Part shown: positions 23,251 through 33,560 of the stretch, piece by piece | Numbering within the stretch: position 1 is the stretch's first letter | Layout: the number at the start of each line of letters is the position of its first letter | Origin: Phellopilus nigrolimitatus | Taxonomy: Eukaryota > Basidiomycota > Agaricomycetes > Hymenochaetales > Hymenochaetaceae | Length of the DNA: 57,898 nt | NCBI GenBank assembly: GCA_021029095.1 | Contig: JAJOHG010000158.1 | Span: 1 to 57,898 of the forward strand | Reading direction: 5' to 3' | Notes under the pieces: model-generated | The model's database searches: none | What the model was told of the DNA's origin: nothing | Seen by the model: only the letters and a program-made list of their open reading frames with translations | Made by a program: the position numbers and the translations under genes

Positions 23251-26200
23251 TTACGAATAATACACGGGATACTTCAGCACCGGCGGACTCCCTTTCAGCT
23301 TATCCAACTCTGCGACGATCCTGCGAAGCAACGAACGGTCAGGTAAAACGTGACACAGAGACATTTACTCTCACCTGAAGACCTGCATATCCACCTAATA
23401 TAAAATAAACCGAGTTGTAATAATAAGAGACACAAAAATTTAAAGCACAAGAGAACAAAGTATTCACCGGCGCCTTGAAAACATAGAAGAAATCGTGCGC
23501 GTGCGGATTCAAGTTTTCGCACACATCGAAAAGATCCTTCGCGCTGTACATGCAACGGAACCACTCGCCTTTGATGCAGTCCATGCGGTGATCACACAGC
23601 GCCGCGTTGTGGTAGAGCGTCGCGAGTTAAGCTGGAACAGCAGATGAGATTGCGTCAGAAAAAGAGGACTGGTTTTCCGGACAGGGAAGGGTGTACGGAC
23701 CTTTGGGATGAGAGGAGTTGAGTCGACCTGCTGGACCTGCGGACTGCCTGTATCTAACATCCGCAAACAGATGTTAGTTTACGAAACACGATATGTGAAG
23801 GAAATGCGATAGGGACGTACAGGATTGGCAGAATGGCAAATTGCGACTCAATTGGACGGTCCACGGGCCGTGGTAGCTTAAAGAAAATATGCATTGGGTC
23901 GTGAAGAAGATACGATCGCTGCTCGCAGTTGGCGCACTGAACCGAGCAGTACGAAGAACGAACAACAGCTCCAGTCAAGCCCCGCATCATTTTGCAAATA
24001 TAGGGAAAACGCACCAAGCTATATGACTGGGTCTTCGTCGCAGGGCATGTCGCACATTGGAACCGCACGCCGATGTTGCTCTGGTTGCACCCCTTGCACG
24101 CGATGCGGAGGTCAAGCGCCTTGCGGTCACAGCGGCCGCCGCGTGCATGTTTCGAGCCGGACCCGATGATGGTGACTGCGTCGGCCTCCCGAAGCGAGTC
24201 CGCGCGCACGCATCTGCTGGGTGTGTGCTGTACGTACAGTGAGTCGCGACCGGTCCATAGCTGCCGCGCGCGTCTGCTCGCTGTCTGCACTTTGCTCGGA
24301 TTTTTAAGGGGATGGGGATCTTCGGTAAGATGAGTTGGTCAGTTTGGTCAGAACTGTGTTTTATCTGTCGAGGATATTTACCTTGATCATGATGTGGGAG
24401 GTATTGTAACCACCATCATCAGCATCTAGGTTCCCAGGCAAGCCAGCAGCTTCGTAATTCGAACATATATCCACCGACTCGCAAAATCGCACAATGGGAG
24501 CGAGCGCCTACTACGTCCATAAGATATGACCATAAGACAACTATCAGATTTTGTCAGTCTTGCTTTGAGGAAAGGTAATAGCGAACTTACTGGGCGCACT
24601 TGACATTTGGACGTGTTAGTGCTGTTACAGTCCGGGATTGTCAATATTTATTTCATTTAGAGATACGAACGGCTTACATTCGTCACCGAGTCCATCATCG
24701 TTCAAATTATTTGTCAGCTCCAGGTCAGGCTCGCTTCGAGAACGGTGCGGCCGGTCGGGAACACCGAGGAAAGCGTGTGAAGGATGGACTTCGTGCACTT
24801 GGCTAGAAAAAAAGACAAGTTCAAGTACACAGAGGGATATCATGACTGGTGGTGGCACGGACCTGTAGCATGCACGGCAGAGTACGAAGTCCTTGCACGA
24901 TGCGCATTTGTAGCGCTGCGCTGTCAGAGAGGTGTTGCAGATCGTATATTCACTTATATTGTCTCGCTCTGCACCATCCAGGCTACTTAGCATCCGCTTA
25001 TATCGAGATCAAAAGAAGACGGGTCACGCACCGACATCTGTCCACCCCGAGGCGCTCCGCAGCTTCTCGAGGTATGCATGGAGGAAGTGGACTTTCTGCC
25101 TCGGCGCCGCACGCCGCAGCTGGCTCAGCGTGCGCTGGTCCTCCGGCAAGGCCGAGGTAGGCTCGTCGGGCGCGGCACCCGCCAGTCTCGAAGCAGCCCG
25201 GACACAGCTCGTACCCGCCGTCGCCCGCGACCGTCGACGACGATGACGCAAATGACGCAGAGGGCGCGGAGGGGAGTGGGCAGCAGGCGCGGGCGCGCGG
25301 GGAACGGCTTGCCGTTCGTGTGTGCGCGCGGTGGTACGCGAGCGGGTCGAACATCGACACGTCGACGACATCGGCGCGCGCCTTGCCCTTTCCGTCCGTA
25401 TAACTGTTCGCGTGCCCGTTCGCCCCGGTGCTCGTACGCGGGTGCGGCGTGTACCTCCCGCATGTCGAGCACACGTAGCGGAATGCGTCGAGCAAAACGC
25501 CGCACACGGAGCAGTCCGTGCACGCGGGCGGCACAAGCTGCCGGACCTCGGCCGGGGTGTCCGCGGTGCGTGGAAGTGTGTCGGAGGTTGACGAGGACGC
25601 GGATTAGCGATTCGACGACGAGGGGGAGGGGTAGTCAGACGAGCCAGACTTGGACTGGGACTGCGCAAGTGTCTTCTGAGACGCAAGCCACTATTGCTTC
25701 AGATCGCGCCAGTCCGCGACGCGGTGGCTGCAGTGCTCGCTGATGCTGACGTCGTCATGAGCAGCAGACGCAGACGCGGCGAACGACAAGCTCCCAGAGG
25801 TGTACATGTAGTAATAGCGGCCGCTGTCCTGCTGCAGTGCAAGGTCGCCATCAAACGGGCTCTGCGCATCCAAATCGTCGCCGCTCAGCGCGAGCGAGGA
25901 ACCATCGGAGACGACAGACTCGGGTGTCACGATGCCGTTGATAGCGCGCGACATCTGGTCGCGAAGCCATTGCGTGTTTCGCTCGATGGGCTTGGAGGAT
26001 TCGGACAGTTTCAGCTGCTCGAAAACTGCGGAGGGATCCACGGGGTGCCGCTCTTTTTTCTAGACGTTAGAACAAAACAAAGCAAAAAACGAAACAGAGA
26101 TTTAGACGCCAAGGACGTACCATCGAACGCGCTTGCGTCAGACTCGGACTCCAAGCCGGACAAGGAGTGGAATTCCTGCACTGTCGACCCGCTCCAACCG

Positions 26201-27077
26201 TAAATGCACGTAAACTTGGGAGTGTGCTGAGAATCTCAACGAAGCGCGTATCCAAGCGACTCGATAGGTCCCACCTACGCACCATGTCTTCGATGTTCGG
26301 AGTCATGTGCAGCTCTTCAAGCGAGTTAGGGAGCAGTAGCGAATATTCCGACCTTAAGAACAAGGAAACGTTGCTGCGGATGAGAAAGCGCAACTTCAGG
26401 GAGCGCAATTTCGTACAGAAAGGAAAGATATCGTACATTCCTTCGATGTCAGCGAGACACGTGCCTATGGTTATGGTCAATGTTTTGATGTGAGGATGCG
26501 CTGGCCGGATGGCCAAAGGCAAGAAATTATCCTCTGTACCGTGTTCCTCATTGACAAGATCGTAGCCACGGAGTGTGAGAATCTTCAATGGATAGTCCTT
26601 ACAAGGCTGGAAAAGCCTGCGCAGATATTGCGCAGACGATTTGCCCGCTTTCCCCTCAAAGTCGATATCTGTGAGTTTGGAGCATGGTGACAATCTTCTG
26701 AGGGAGTCAGGGATGGTATATCGAGAGGCCTTGGGATACGTCCAATCGATGTGTTTCAGTCGTTTAAGTGACGGCATCCGCGCAACAGTCTCGCAAAGGT
26801 CGGGCAGCTGCCGAGACGGTCCACATTTATTTCCGACGGTCAACTGCTTCAAATTCTGAACTTCAGCTAGGCTGCGAACGGCATCGACGACATGTGGGCC
26901 AAATTTGTTCGCATCGAAGGGTGCCCAGACTGCAATACGGGTAGATCTGCGGTAATCGTGTCCACAATAAGGTCCACGATGGTTAATGGAATAGGTGTGA
27001 TCACTGTGGCAGTCAGAGCCGATTGCGGCCAGGAGCGCTCGTGCGCAATCTGACGTCTGCTGTCCGCAATTTGGCAC
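23251..27077 (-). CDS. LRR / triple ZZ-finger protein (possibly disrupted)
   Basis: A leucine-rich region (exon ending 26121, with LKQLTVGNKC, LRRLSPCSKLTDIDFEG and LEELHMTPNIEDM) splices in frame through a 61-nt intron to 26059 (SPSLTQARSM then KKERHPVDPSAVFEQLKL). Three ZZ-type zinc-binding regions follow: CTDCSVCG..RYVCSTCG..YELCPGCF, then TICNTSLTAQRYKCASC..LCRACY, then IACKGCNQSNIGVRFQCATC..CANCEQ. The conserved tail is HDPMHIFFKLPRPVDRP, RMDCIKGEWFRCMYSAKDL and FKAPVDMQVFR, ending SPPVLKYPVYYS at 23251. ZZ fingers usually bind peptides or N-termini. Two in-frame stops (25691-25693 and 25604-25606) lie between the LRR part and the first ZZ, and I found no intron that removes both. The N-terminus beyond 27077 is unresolved (an 86-codon frame at 27141-27401 may belong). 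Confidence 0.65.
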
Positions 27078-27629
27078 AGAACAACTACGCCGGTCGTAAA
27101 GGAGATTTCCTCGATCTTGAATGTGGGATCCCGGAGTATGTTAAGTAAATCGTCGAAGATGGACAGAGATAATTGAGGTCGTTTTTCCCCCGCCGTTCAT
27201 GACTGTCTTTGTCTTTTGCACGAGTAACCCGGTGTCTCTCGAGCTGACAGTAATGATATCATCCTCCGGTTGGGTACATGCCGCTGATCCAAATGAAAGA
27301 GACAGCGAAGAGCCGCTGCTATTGCGGTTCCCGTATTCCAAGCTCACAAGCGACGAGGTGTCGGATAAACTTGGGCCGTCGTAGTCGACAGTGATGTTCA
27401 TGCACAGCGTTATGTGTCAGCTTCCAAAGCTGCATACGGAAATGATGGATTGTGCAGACGAGACGGAAAGGTCCTCTCGAAAACTCAGGAGCTGGGTTGG
27501 ACGAGAGCGTGGGAACGAGGGCGAGTGTCCGCCCGATATCGCGTAACAGGACGAAGCAGAACGTCGATCAAAGTTTGCGGCTGTGTTACTACTAAATATT
27601 AAATTATAATCTTTTTGTCGGATGATCTC

Positions 27630-28005
27630 GGATTTGAGGCATTCACCACTCATCAGTGAATGGTGAACGCCAGTTAAGTCCATTCACTGATCATTGCTCA
27701 TTTATGAGGCTTTTTATTGGAATTGAATAAATAGAATTTCACTGTTCATTGATGACTGGTGAACACTCAAGTCGAAGCACGACATTCATTGATGATCACT
27801 GATGAACAATGAATCCAAGTCCCCATTCATTAATGATCACTAGTGATCACTAGTGAACGATGAAAACCAAGTGCCCATTCATCGACGATCACTAGTGATC
27901 ACTGGTGATCATCGATGAATAGCTCTAAGACTTGGTTTTCACCAGTGATCACTAGTGATCATTGATGATCATCGATGATCATCGATGATCATCACTATCT
28001 CAAGT
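27630..28005. repeat. Right palindromic subterminal satellite
   Basis: Same ATCGATGATCAC/TGATCACTAGTGATCA vocabulary as the left block, with CAAGTCC and ACTTGG spacers. The first 130 bases use a variant (TTCACTGATCATTG, CACCACTCATCAGTG). It lies 40-400 bp inside the right terminal inverted repeat. Confidence 0.85.
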
Positions 28006-28044
28006 CTAAGTCCACTATTTTGTCCAGTAACGACCGTCAAACCT

Positions 28045-28375
28045 TAGCCTCTGCAATGCGATCCAAAGAGATGATAAAGATTGAAAGGATTCTGCTGTAA
28101 CGATTTTCCGTGATTTCTGTAAACGTTGAAAGACTTGCAACAATGAAAGATTATGTGGCTGCTCATGCGAGGTATGCTTCAGTCCCAGCACGGACTGCGA
28201 GAGAAGCAAACATTCGTCCGAATGCGTTCTACAGCTTCAATAATGGCTCGGCGGTCGCCTCTCGTGCGCTGACTAAGAACTCGAAGCCGACGTCTGTTAA
28301 AGGCGATATGCCGCATGCTCAACTTTTGGTATTGCAAACGGGCCTTCCGCCATTCTTCCTGAAATTTCCCGCATG
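28045..28375 (+). repeat. Continuation of the left arm
   Basis: Matches the reverse complement of about 46055-46440 (shared words GAAAGATTATGTGGCTGCTC and GCCGCATGCTCAACTTTTG with small indels). Together with 22431-22529 it reconstructs one contiguous arm, which defines the insertion of the 5.5-kb element. No gene is present. Confidence 0.85.
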
Positions 28376-28405
28376 GACCGCGCCGCCTAGCCGCGGCGTG
28401 GACCA
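28374..28405. repeat. GC-rich imperfect palindrome at arm junction
   Basis: TGGACCGCGCCGCC-TAG-CCGCGGCGTGGACCA forms a 14-bp-stem hairpin with two mismatches. It sits exactly where similarity to the SurE/B/H arm stops and similarity to the C/F arm begins. A sister palindrome is at 41017-41046. Confidence 0.6.
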
Positions 28406-28904
28406 GAACGAACGCAGTTTTTGACGTAGAGATTACATAAACAAGGACGGGATCCGAAGCCCATACGTTTCGTATACTCTACAATAGACGTGGATGTAAA
28501 GAGTCAATTGCATTTTCGCCTGACCCCGATAACATGAGTGCACGATTGACGCCTTCTTCGACAGATTCTGCCCAGGCCCTAACGTCCCGGACGTTCACGA
28601 TCATTGTTGGTCTGAAATCTGGCCACGAATCATGCTTCTTCGTAACAATCACCGCATGGTCTCTCGTACGTTACAAGCAATTCTCTCAAAACGATACGGC
28701 TTTTTTCTTTCTTTCTTTCTTTCTTTTTCCTCTTTCAAGCTCACCGACCGTCGTTCAATCATATTGGACCGACATGCCACGCGTAAAAAACTAATCATTA
28801 CAAAATGAGAATACCGTGTTCGGGTTTATAAAAGATCTGGGCTTGCCTTTTTTCTCAGCTAATTCGGGGGTCTCTGGCTCAGACGCCGACGGTGTGCGTG
28901 TTGT
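28406..28904. other. 3' flank of copy C, no gene
   Basis: Includes GTGGATGTAAAGAGTCAAT (28488) and a CTTT microsatellite at about 28697-28730. The segment is homologous to the 3' flanks of copies A, E and F. Confidence 0.5.
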
Positions 28905-29944
28905 TCACATAAACGCTCGGATGTAAAGCTCGTTCACGTCGAACTCGCCGGTGCCGTCTACCAGCTGGCGCACTAACGAGAGTCTTACCAACCAATTTTT
29001 GTCAGCTAAGACGCGCAAGAAAGGAAGAGAAAGAAAAAAGGGGGGGGGGACGTACGTAAAGGTTCTCTTGTCCCCATTGCGCTGCGCGGTGTGCGTGCCC
29101 TCGCCCATCGAGACCCCGAGGACTTCCAGACCGCCCGGGACGACAGATACCTCATTCCGGAAGCCATTGACGTCAGTATACAGGAGGACAATGGTATCTC
29201 TGCCCCTGTTGACAGGCTTGTAGGAGACGGCGCCGGTAAAGGAGGCGGGACCGGCAAAGGCGGCGTTGACGTCGATCGGGCTGTTCGCGGCTGCGTACCT
29301 TATTATCAATCTGGACTTCAGTAAAGACGCATATAGAGGCGGTTAAAAAATAAAAATAAAAACAGGGCGGGACGTACTTTTCGGATTTCTGGCTCTTTCC
29401 GCGCTGCAGCGTGATGAACTCGTACGCGCCCTCCTTGGAGGCGATGTTGTCCGCGTGCTCTTGGTTGCCTGGGACGACGTCGAACGACGCGACGGCGACG
29501 CCGCCGCTGCTGGTGTACGAGACGGAGATGATGTCGTCGCCCTTGTTGACAAACGTGAAAATCTCGGGGGCCCTGGAGCGGAACACGTCGTTCATGTCGA
29601 CCTCGGTGACACCGATTGCGGGTGGGTATCTTATTTAAAATTTGGCCATCTTAGATTACAGGGAAAAATGCAGGGGAAGAGAGGGAAGATGGCGGGGCAC
29701 ACGTGATGTATCTCTTGAGCCTGCCGCGCTGCAGGGTGATGGTGTACGTCTTGCCCAGCGAGAAGTCCGAGTCGATGGTTCGTTCCGCCGTGCTGTGCGC
29801 GTCGCTGACGAAGAGCTTCGTGGTGTGGTCTGGGCGGACGCTGAATTTCTTGAGGATGTTGTGGTCGTTGGTGTACGAGCCGATGATGATGTGTGCACCC
29901 TTGTTGGAGTAGGTGACGATCTGGGAGACGGTGATTAGAGACAT
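28905..29944 (-). CDS. Tandem-repeat beta protein, copy C
   Basis: Four exons (29944-29703, 29629-29378, 29298-29056, 28983-28905) sum to 816 nt, 271 residues, all introns phase 2. Repeat 1 has VSQIVTYSNKGAHIIIGSYTN, FSVRPDH and TITLQRGRLKRYIT. Repeat 2 has EVDMNDVFRSRAPEIFTFVNKG, ISVSYTSSGG and ITLQRGKSQKSEK. Repeat 3 has SPIDVNAAFAGP, YKPVNRGRDTIVLLYTD and HTAQRNGDKRTFT. The tail is GTGEFDVNELYIRAFM. Compared with copy F, one base is missing near the end (GCGTTTATG versus GCGTTGTATG), so the last dozen residues are replaced by an early stop. The protein is otherwise intact and probably still folds. Function is unknown. Confidence 0.75.
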
Positions 29945-30052
29945 TGTGAGGAAAGCGAAGATTGCGAAGCGAGGCTGGGTGCTGATGCGGGGGAGGCGAT
30001 GCGCGTACGAGCGAGGGGATGATGACGCGACGCATTCCGCGTTGGTGCCCGC

Positions 30053-30060
30053 ATTTTATA
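30053..30060 (-). promoter_or_regulatory. TATA box of copy C
   Basis: On the minus strand AAGCTATAAAATG lies about 110 bp before the ATG at 29944, the same as the copy F promoter. Confidence 0.6.
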
Positions 30061-32110
30061 GCTTGGATTCGAGCCTTGCTATTTTCGGCTCGAGAATCGA
30101 GAATCGGGAAGCCCATGGATGCGTGGCGGGGGCCAGCGCCAATTCTCTAGCTATCCTAAACGTCAAGTCAATCAGTCCGACTCGGCGCTTCCTATGGAAT
30201 TGGCGCACGTCGGGGACCGCGTGTACATGTACTTGGTCTGGCGCCTCGTCGGCCTCTGGCATGTGCCTGGGGAAGTTAAGTAATCAGAAGACTAATCAGA
30301 GGGGGGAATACCATTGACAATAATATACATATTGTGCGCGTCGCAGACAGAAGCACCGAGTCTGCCCGAATTGGCGCCCGTGGGTACTGCTTCTTCGCGC
30401 CTGGCCGCCCGTAGGCGCTCGGAGCGGAGGCCTCGGAGGTTGCGCGCGGATCTGAGGTCTGATCGGCGCGAACGGTAATCTGCACATTTGCCTGCCAGTT
30501 CTCTGCGAGCGTCGAGTGATGCAAAGGAGTGTTTGATTTGTCGATCGGATATTCGTCGTCTCGAGCCGCCGGAATATATTCATCCCGATAGCCAGTGGTG
30601 CACCAAAAAACCAGGACGTACGCCTTGAGCAGTGTACATGTATTGTAAACATCGATCCCGAGTTTCAGATGCTTCGTTGGCATACTGCGCAGATAGCCAA
30701 AGACACAGATAATGCCTCTCCGACTCTGCTCATTGTACTGAACACTTCCAGGCTTCCAGGCTCCTTCCCGACTGTCTGGTTGCCGCACCTGAGTCTTGGT
30801 TCCTAGACCGAGTAATATACATGTACTAATGGAGCTTCCCGTCAAATCATGAGGGGATGAACTACCAGATGGACTCGGCATAGCGTTGGAAGCATGGGCA
30901 TACTGCTGGTAATGACGTTGTTGCGTTCTCTTCCGATGTAGGTGAGTGTGCAGATAGGTCGCTTGCGTACATACTACAGGCTTGAGGAATTTGATTCTTG
31001 CTGACATGAAACTGATGATGCGTGAGAAACTCACCGAAAAAAACCGAAGAAAACACGGATTAGTTTCCAGGGTAAGAGGGACGGGCAGCGACAGGCAGCA
31101 ATTGTGGATGGCATGTGGAAATGGCAGTGAGGAGCAGTAGAGAGTGATGTCGGTTAGCTGACTGTGAGGGTAAAGCAAGTTGTCAAGAGCTTCATTGATC
31201 ATGATTTGTCGGCTGGATGGTTCCGTGTATAACTCTGGAACAAAGGAGCAAACATATGAAATAAAACTGCGAGCTGATAGCTGGGATGTATCTTAGCATA
31301 ATCTTGTGTTCAGAATTTCTTAGCAATGCAGAAATCCTGAGTTAAATCAAGTGGGATATGATTCACTTTGAATGACATAAGCCGGAAGGATCCATGCTGG
31401 CTGATTCGCAAGAAGTCGGGCAAGACCCTCAGGTCGTCACTCGAGTGAATCGTTCCGCGCCCGCATCGCGGCACCGCCCGACACTTCGGCCTCTGACCTT
31501 GCACACCAATCCCGCCACTCTCGCCGAGCGTCAGCGCGCCGGCGACGCCGCAGGCCATATATGTAGTGCACCGCAGCTCGAGTAGCCGCTTGTTTGTCTC
31601 GGAGCAGCTGCCGTGACGGGAGCCCGACGTCCGACGACACAATGGCGAGGGCGATCTCGGGGCCGCGCGGGGCCGTGCGGCGCTGCCAGCGCGCCTCGCA
31701 GCAAAGAACGGCGAGTGACGAAGAGGCGGCGGCGGCACGACGGGTGCTGATAATGCTGCTCGTGCTGACTATGCCTGCGCGCCTTGGCGATTCGGAAGTT
31801 GTGCACAACAAGGACGTAGTGCTCCTCGGCGGCCTGCGCCTCGCAGACGACGCGTTCAAGCGTACAAGGCACCCGTGCGGGTGCGAAGAAATATCCCTTT
31901 TCGAAGAAACGGTGCGGGTGCGGGTGCGGGTGCGGGTGCGCTTCGCGTTTGACGGCGGCGGTGGCAGACAACAAGCAAGCGGAGTCCTTGCGTGTTTGTT
32001 GGGCGGAGTCGCGCCGTGTCCCCGCTGAGATCTAAGCGCAAGAGTATGCACCCGCAGATCCCCCGGTCTGCAGTTCTAGAGCGACTGAACCCGAATCCTG
32101 CCCCCTCCAA
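30061..32110. other. Upstream flank of copy C, then no gene seen
   Basis: 30061-30430 is the shared upstream flank (words CTAATCAGAGGGGGGAAT and CGTCGCAGACAGAAGCACCG), also present at 36880-37090 and 38990-39260. From 30430 to 32110 I see nothing recognisable. A 308-codon minus-strand frame (30276-31202) has no domain and overlaps the flank repeat. A (GTGCGG) run of about five units lies at 31911-31940. Confidence 0.45.
31911..31941 (+). repeat. GTGCGG hexanucleotide microsatellite
   Basis: About five tandem copies of GTGCGG. Confidence 0.85.
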
Positions 32111-32119
32111 GCCTGGGTC

Positions 32120-32749
32120 GTTCCCGACAATGTGCAATTCGGCAGGAGGAACTTACATATGTGCTGGACTCGAGAAACTCATAACTCCTTTCAGAGGAGT
32201 TGCAACCGAGGCGACCGACCAAAGAGGGGATCCCGGGCCCCGCCGTCGCGTTTTCCGGCGCATTCTCCGCACAGACGGGCTACGCTACGTTATCGACGCA
32301 CTCTCCGACGCGACGACCGCACGCAGCCGTCTACGCCGCGCTCGGCGCCCAGTTCCTCGCGCCGCTCCTCGTGCCGGGATTCAACGCGTCCGCGTCCGCG
32401 CCCATCCTCCCGGCGGGGCGTGATGGCCAGCGTGAACTAACCCAAACGCGACGGGCGCGTGCGCGTGCGCGGACGCGTACAGATTCTTCGGGCTCGTGCT
32501 GGCGCGCGCGGCCGGCGCGACGATCTTCGCTGCGAAGGACGTCGGCACGCTGGCTCGGCGCGCCTCCCCACGGAGGGCGGCGGCGGCGGCGCTCGCGATG
32601 GACGGGTGCCGCGCGAGTGCATGCGTGTGCGCCCCGAGCGCGCGCGTCGGCAAAGCTTGGCGCGGACGCCGCTGCGCGGGCATATGTGCTGCAGAAGGCC
32701 GGAGCCCTGTTGACATGTGTGCAGAGTCAGGCGTTGGGAAGGGGCTGAT
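32120..32749 (+). pseudogene. SurE-like phosphatase, copy 4 (decayed)
   Basis: The last bases of exon 4, the last intron and exon 5 are recognisable by alignment with SurE copy 3 (45246-44708): the intron end CTCATAACTCCTTTCAG and then AGGAGTTGCAACCGAGGCGACC. The frame is broken by several small indels. The usual TAG stop is replaced by CAG (GTGTGCAGAGTCAGG at about 32717). The 5' half of the gene is absent. The GC-rich third positions of copy 3 are preserved, which suggests recent decay. Confidence 0.8.
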
Positions 32750-33391
32750 GATTTACTGCGAACAGGTACGGCCCTTCGTGCGCTGCGTCTGCAAAGCGGT
32801 TTTACATTTGGCATTTTTGTTTTTCTGAGACGCTTATAGAGTTTTTGCTGATGCGGCTATCTCTTGTGCAGACGACGGTAACGGTACCGTGTTGTTCCCC
32901 CAGATTCTGTTGAAAGTCACATCTGGTCCCGACCGCCACAAATCTGCGGTAGCGGTCGTATAGAAATACCGACTTGGCGACCCAAAACCGATCTCCGTGG
33001 CGAGTCTGCCAAAGAAGCTGCGAAAAATAAAAGTGAAAACGCGTATCGTTTTGGCGCACACAATCAACTGTACGTGGGACAATCGGCCCCGCCTTCGCCT
33101 TCGACACAATCTGCCAAAGGACCCGGTATCCAGGACGTTGCGCGATCAAGTTCTCTGAAACCCGGCCTCGGATCGCACGTTTCCGCGGCATCGGCATGCA
33201 TGCACCATACAACTTTCTGTTAATACAGTACATACGTGTCTTCTAATTAATTGTTACAGGCAATTAAGTGAATAACGATACAGCCCATCTGCTCTCCCAC
33301 ACTTTTTTACAGACCACCTTCCAATCGCGTTCGAGGCCAAATCTGCCGCGACCCCCCGGGGGGACAACTAGCGGACTACAAAAGGAAGTAG

Positions 33392-33470
<79 letters not shown>

Positions 33471-33560
33471 CGCAAACGAGGAACACACCGCGTTCAGGCT
33501 CGCAAGCCAGGGCCTATCCCTGCCTCTCATAACCAGACCCAGACTTGACTGCCTTCCGGC
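32750..33560. other. Repeat-rich spacer, no gene
   Basis: About 32900-33110 is related, in reverse orientation, to about 44240-44400 (shared TTTATTTTTCGCAGCTTCTT). A long GAAA microsatellite follows at 33390-33470, then the 3' flank of copy D. Confidence 0.5.
33388..33470 (+). repeat. GAAA tetranucleotide microsatellite
   Basis: About 20 uninterrupted copies of GAAA. Confidence 0.95.

Larger units (their letters stand above)
22535..28042. mobile_element. Putative 5.5-kb TIR element with LRR-ZZ cargo
   Basis: The ends are imperfect inverted repeats: the left reads TATGACGGTCGCTATCGGAC and the complement of the right reads TTTGACGGTCGTTACTGGAC. CTTAG flanks both sides (22530-22534 and 28043-28047). 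The right arm of the inverted duplication (46438-46442) and the 3' flank of copy G (41485-41488) carry the uninterrupted sequence, so these are empty sites. Just inside each end is a block of ATCGAT/TGATCACTAGTGATCA palindromes. The only gene is the minus-strand LRR-ZZ gene, and I found no transposase. If the duplication is TTA rather than CTTAG it would fit a Harbinger-like element. That assignment is open. Confidence 0.7.
28374..30430 (-). repeat. Left copy of the C/F inverted duplication
   Basis: Reverse-complement match to 38920-41045. It includes family copy C, its promoter, an upstream flank and a 3' flank. Copies C and F share exon lengths 242 and 243 for exons 1 and 3. Exon 2 is 252 versus 267 nt because F has extra glycine codons. 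Confidence 0.9.

Noticed and set aside
25024..25743. Overlapping 220-codon frames on both strands
   Set aside because: GC-rich shadows of the real ZZ frame. Only the frame with CTDCSVCG and YELCPGCF has domain logic.
22535..28042. Interpretation as a retrotransposon
   Set aside because: No LTR direct repeats, reverse transcriptase, integrase motifs or poly-A. The ends are inverted, not direct.
28360..28410. Possible tRNA-like or terminator hairpin
   Set aside because: The palindrome is strong, but there is no cloverleaf or anticodon arm. Treated as a junction palindrome.
30276..31202. 308-codon minus-strand open frame
   Set aside because: It has no recognisable domain and its C-terminal part is the shared flank repeat, which is non-coding beside copies E and F.
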